64,000 nt of DNA from Parapedobacter sp051400755. GTDB lineage: Bacteria > Bacteroidota > Bacteroidia > Sphingobacteriales > Sphingobacteriaceae. Shown here one piece after another: positions 61,470 through 64,000 of the stretch. The notes under the pieces were generated by a model. The model was given only the letters and a program-made list of their open reading frames with translations. It had not been told where the DNA came from and ran no database searches. Where the stretch lies: positions 1,302,001 through 1,366,000 of the forward strand of contig NZ_JBLFFL010000001.1 of assembly GCF_051400755.1 (NCBI RefSeq), written 5' to 3'. The first letter of the stretch is position 1. The number at the start of each line of letters is the position of its first letter. Both the position numbers and the translations under genes were made by a program.

Positions 61470-61764
61470 GCGTAAATAACCAAAGTCAGCGGCTTGTCTT
61501 TTCAAAATATTTCATCAGCTAGACAAACTCACGGCGCAATATTTGTGCCACTAAATATAAGTAAGCAGAAAGCCCCCGTAAATACCCACTGTTAAGTATT
61601 CCGGGTTTTCTTTATGACCGGTTTTTCGGGCGGTTTTTTAAGTTTTGGCAAACGATTTGTAGACTTATTTGTATATTTAACAGCATTGCCGAGTAAGCCG
61701 ACGGTAGAAGGCAACGGGTTAAAAGCATTAAAACAGTTGATTTTCAAACTAAATACAGCAGATT
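61470..61764. other. Gene-free divergent region with a terminator-like hairpin
   Basis: No coding frame is seen. CCCGTAAATAC (61575-61585) and GTATTCCGGG (61596-61605) pair with small interruptions and are followed by TTTTCTTT, so on the plus strand this resembles a terminator although no plus-strand gene ends here. Sequence around 61645-61690 (TTTG-rich, TATATTTA) may hold the promoter of the YtxH gene. Confidence 0.35.
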
Positions 61765-62034
61765 ATGAACGATAACGCAAAAGTAGTAGCAGCATTATTA
61801 GCGGGGTTGGCCGCTGGAGCCGCCTTAGGAATTTTATTTGCACCGGAAAAGGGCTCGGAAACACGAGACAAATTAAACGACTCGTTGAAAGACTTGGGCG
61901 ACGCCCTGAAAGAGCGGACAGCCGAGCAACTGGAACACCTCAATGACTTCAAAGAAAAGGTTGTTGCAGCCTTAAAATCGAAGGTAAACAAGGGTGAGCA
62001 AACGGTAGAGGACGTATTGGAAGAACACGCCTGA
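61765..62034 (+). CDS. YtxH-domain protein
   Basis: The 89-residue protein starts with a short glycine-rich hydrophobic segment (VVAALLAGLAAGAALGILFA at residues 7-26) followed by the typical APEKGSETRDKL and a charged amphipathic helix (LKDLGDALKERTAEQLEHL). YtxH proteins are small, stress-linked membrane-associated proteins of unclear function. The genes for a holin-like protein and a basic protein follow, a cluster seen in related genomes. Confidence 0.88.
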   Translation: MNDNAKVVAALLAGLAAGAALGILFAPEKGSETRDKLNDSLKDLGDALKERTAEQLEHLNDFKEKVVAALKSKVNKGEQTVEDVLEEHA

Positions 62035-62184
62035 ATATAGAAAAGGGTCGACCCTGAGCCATAACATGGCACAGCACAGCAAAGAGGGCTCCATCCCTTG
62101 AATGGGATAGCGGAGGTTTCCGTATGCAATGTCATGCTGAGCACTCGTTTAGTTATATCATCATAAGCCCTTGGCCAAGATCAA

Positions 62185-62571
62185 ATGGAGGAACAAAAAT
62201 TTTCGGTTAAAGGAGTATTCCAAAAAAGTAAAGAATACGTGGATACCCGCTTGAAGTTATTCAAACTTAGGTTTGTCGAGCGGTCTTCAAGATTAATTGC
62301 AAGTTTGATCGTGGATATCGTTAAAACGATATTCGCCATCTTTGTGCTCTTCTTCTTTAGTTTGGCCTTGGGATTTTATTTGAGCGAATTGCTAGGGAGC
62401 TCCTCGCTGGGATTTCTGGCAACAGGGGGCGTATTTTTACTGCTGATAGGCGTGATATCAATGGCGGAGCAACCCTTAGAGCGTTTGTTCATGAACCTTT
62501 CCATCAAGCGATTCCTGCAAAAATGGAATGATGAAATAGACGAAGAAGATGAGGAAGGAAAGCAAGATTAA
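62185..62571 (+). CDS. Phage holin superfamily III-like membrane protein
   Basis: The 128-residue product has two hydrophobic segments (about residues 48-69 and 77-96) between an amphipathic N-terminus (KSKEYVDTRLKLFKLRFVER) and an acidic C-terminus (NDEIDEEDEEG). This matches the family annotated as phage holin or membrane-envelope-associated proteins, which in Bacteroidota are chromosomal and not phage linked; no phage gene is nearby. The 150 bp before it contain two small palindromes (62044-62055, 62093-62108). Its end overlaps the next gene by 23 bp. Confidence 0.8.
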   Translation: MEEQKFSVKGVFQKSKEYVDTRLKLFKLRFVERSSRLIASLIVDIVKTIFAIFVLFFFSLALGFYLSELLGSSSLGFLATGGVFLLLIGVISMAEQPLERLFMNLSIKRFLQKWNDEIDEEDEEGKQD

Positions 62572-63016
62572 GAATTTGAGCGACCTGAAGATGGAAATTG
62601 TCCGGCTCAAGGCACTTTCCAAGGAGCAGGAACGGTATCTTGGCGACCAGTACCGGCTGTTTAACGAAAAGGTCGCCGCGCCCGCCCGGTTTTTCAAATC
62701 GGTGGTTTCGTGGGTGCCGGGTACCGCCTACGCAAAAGGACTGTTTACCCAGGGCACCAAGGATGATGATTGGTTGAGTCGATTACTGCGCATAGGTCTT
62801 CCCCTGATTCTCAATCGATTTGTCCTCCGCAGGGCAGGCTTCTTCAAAAGAGCGTTGGTGACCCTGCTGTCTCAGCAGGCCGCCGGGGCTATCAACAAAG
62901 ACCGGTTGATTACCTTGATCAATAAAGTAACCGACTTTGTGAGCCCTTCAAAAAACCGCAAGCGATCGGGTAAGCACGTAGACTATGGCATCCCGCCAGA
63001 CAGTGAGACGTATTAA
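62549..63016 (+). CDS. Basic protein of unknown function linked to YtxH/holin genes
   Basis: I do not recognise the family. The 155-residue protein is basic, begins with a charged helix (IKNLSDLKMEIVRLKALSKE), and has a moderately hydrophobic middle (WLSRLLRIGLPLILNRFVLR). It ends in a Lys/Arg-rich tail (SPSKNRKRSGKH). The start ATG at 62549 lies inside the holin-like gene, a 23-bp overlap that suggests coupled translation. Its position after YtxH and holin-like genes suggests a role in the same envelope-stress process. Confidence 0.75.
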   Translation: MRKESKIKNLSDLKMEIVRLKALSKEQERYLGDQYRLFNEKVAAPARFFKSVVSWVPGTAYAKGLFTQGTKDDDWLSRLLRIGLPLILNRFVLRRAGFFKRALVTLLSQQAAGAINKDRLITLINKVTDFVSPSKNRKRSGKHVDYGIPPDSETY

Positions 63017-63045
63017 GACCTGTTAAATTACTGCCCATCTTTTCC

Positions 63046-63053
63046 TACTTTTG
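63046..63053 (+). promoter_or_regulatory. -7 box TACTTTTG upstream of trmB
   Basis: TACTTTTG matches TAnnTTTG, 17 bp before the trmB ATG at 63071. Confidence 0.5.
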
Positions 63054-63070
63054 CAGGCTTAACTATCGTC

Positions 63071-63721
63071 ATGGGAAAAGACAAATTAAGAAAGTTTGCC
63101 GAGATCGAAACCTTTGCCAACGTATTGCAGATGGATGCCGGTAAGGCGATGAAAGGCCGGTGGGCGACCGAGCATTTCGGCAATGAACAACCCATCGTAT
63201 TAGAATTAGCCTGCGGCAAGGGAGAATACACCGTTGGCCTGGGCAAGCAGTTTCCCGATCGCAATTTCATCGGCGTCGATTATAAAGGCAATCGTATTTG
63301 GCGCGGTGCCAAGACCGCATTGGAAGAAGGCGTCGGGAACGTCGCCTTTCTCCGCATCCAGATCGAAACCCTATTGGATCATTTTGCCGAAGGCGAAATT
63401 GCCGAAATCTGGATTACCTTTCCCGATCCCCAACCCCAGAAAAGCCGCGAAAAAAAACGCCTTACCAGTCCGGCATTCTTAGCAAAGTATCAGCAGATCA
63501 TGGTACCGCAAGGCACCATGCACCTCAAAACGGATAACGATGAGCTATATGCCTACACGCTGGAAAAGCTGGATGAATGGGGAGTAGACATATTGCAGCA
63601 GACCGATGATCTGTACCATTCTGATATCGTGGATGAGCTATTATCCATCCATACCTATTATGAAAAGAAATACCTCGGCGCAGGCAAAAACATCAACTAT
63701 GTGAAGTGGGGCTGGCGGTAA
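63071..63721 (+). CDS. trmB: tRNA (guanine(46)-N7)-methyltransferase
   Basis: TrmB methylates G46 in the tRNA variable loop with SAM. The 216-residue product has the SAM-binding strand VLELACGKGEYTVGLGKQFP, NFIGVDYKGNRIWRGAK, the catalytic and tRNA-binding motif ITFPDPQPQKSREKKRLT, and a C-terminal LKTDNDELYAYTLEKLDE. The length is normal. Its last 29 bp overlap the end of the convergent trhO gene. Confidence 0.95.
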   Translation: MGKDKLRKFAEIETFANVLQMDAGKAMKGRWATEHFGNEQPIVLELACGKGEYTVGLGKQFPDRNFIGVDYKGNRIWRGAKTALEEGVGNVAFLRIQIETLLDHFAEGEIAEIWITFPDPQPQKSREKKRLTSPAFLAKYQQIMVPQGTMHLKTDNDELYAYTLEKLDEWGVDILQQTDDLYHSDIVDELLSIHTYYEKKYLGAGKNINYVKWGWR

Positions 63722-64000
63722 AGGCTTTGAGTTTCCGTCTGCTGATTTTTTCGACGTTGACCGGCTGGGGCAGTTTCACGTAATAGCCCGTGCCATCATA
63801 GGGCCGCTTGCGCGGATGCTGCATACACGTGTCCGAGCAGCAACCTTCCATCTTCCATCCGCACGCTTCGCATTGGGTGAAATGTTCATTGCATTCCGGA
63901 TTAGCGCAGTTGATCATCCGGGGGGTGGTGGTGCCGCAGTTGAAGCAGGTAGAGGCAACGGTTGGATTAACACGGTTGACGTCTACCGTCAAGCGGTTGT
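63693..64000 (-). CDS. trhO: C-terminal part of TrhO-like rhodanese-domain tRNA hydroxylase, 5' end outside the window
   Basis: About 101 C-terminal residues are present; the frame continues past the window edge. The segment NRLTVDVNRVNP followed by a dense cysteine cluster (CFNCGTTTPRMINCANPEC, CEACGWKMEGCCSDTC) matches the C-terminal zinc-like region of Bacteroidota TrhO/YceA proteins, which hydroxylate U34 of tRNA at the wobble position using oxygen; the rhodanese domain would lie upstream. Being next to trmB puts two tRNA-modification genes tail to tail, overlapping by 29 bp. Confidence 0.8.
   Translation of the reverse strand, partial: NRLTVDVNRVNPTVASTCFNCGTTTPRMINCANPECNEHFTQCEACGWKMEGCCSDTCMQHPRKRPYDGTGYYVKLPQPVNVEKISRRKLKAFTASPTSHS

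Noticed and set aside
62185..62571. Prophage remnant
   Set aside because: The holin-like protein is the only phage-sounding gene; there is no endolysin, capsid, tail or integrase gene, and its neighbours are chromosomal.

Overview
The window is about 64 kb of a chromosome from a Bacteroidota bacterium, most likely a Sphingobacteriaceae-type organism (Pedobacter / Parapedobacter / Sphingobacterium relatives; this is an inference from gene content). The signs are two SusC/SusD outer-membrane uptake pairs, an ECF sigma / FecR anti-sigma pair feeding a SusC with an STN domain, a DUF4293 protein, a YtxH/holin cluster, a LemA-TPM cluster, and many -7 boxes of the Bacteroidota type (TAnnTTTG). Most of the sequence is an ordinary, densely packed chromosome in short operons. 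One run of 10 Ns (50121-50130) marks an assembly gap inside a repeat.

Layout. 1-5.1 kb: a cut conserved gene of unknown function, then kbl, a GNAT acetyltransferase and typA. 5.1-9.8 kb: an orphan susC-susD pair on the minus strand with no enzymes or regulator beside it. 10.0-17.5 kb: a minus-strand operon tolC - RND pump - membrane fusion protein - CPA1 Na+/H+ antiporter. 17.7-20.6 kb: small membrane and secreted proteins, ung and an Lrp/AsnC regulator. 20.9-24.5 kb: sufBCD. 24.5-25.0 kb: debris of toxin-antitoxin genes with a duplicated 29-bp block. 25.0-37.2 kb: a carbohydrate-uptake cluster (sigma, FecR, SusC, SusD, SGNH esterase, DUF4838, TIM-barrel isomerase) that lies between a complete tRNA-Gly(CCC) and a displaced 26-bp copy of that tRNA's 3' end, i.e. 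it has the geometry of an integrated island. 37.3-46.6 kb: a lipoprotein, an FAD oxidoreductase, lemA and two TPM genes, a TlpA-type thioredoxin, pfkA, a split dsbD, and birA. 46.6-49.8 kb: rsfS-ftsH-LUD. 49.84-50.30 kb: an array of about 98-bp repeats bounded by 11-bp inverted repeats. 50.4-58.6 kb: a radical SAM protein, rhomboid, SSS symporter, sulfatase and S9 peptidase. 58.6-64 kb: comM, a WecA/MraY-family transferase, a YtxH-holin cluster, trmB and the 3' end of trhO.

How parts work together. The island genes form one regulated uptake system: SusD/SusC bind and import a ligand, the STN domain of SusC signals to FecR, FecR controls the ECF sigma factor, and the secreted SGNH esterase, the DUF4838 protein and the sugar isomerase-like protein would process the substrate. 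The RND operon is a complete tripartite export machine with an antiporter appended. SufBCD is the Fe-S scaffold, but the cysteine desulfurase is not next to it. The separately encoded DsbD alpha domain, DsbD and perhaps the TlpA protein form a periplasmic thiol-reduction chain.

The signals most worth following are the tRNA-Gly-bounded uptake island with nested tRNA scraps, the 98-bp inverted-repeat-bounded array at 49.8-50.3 kb, and the chimeric toxin-antitoxin debris at the island's left edge.
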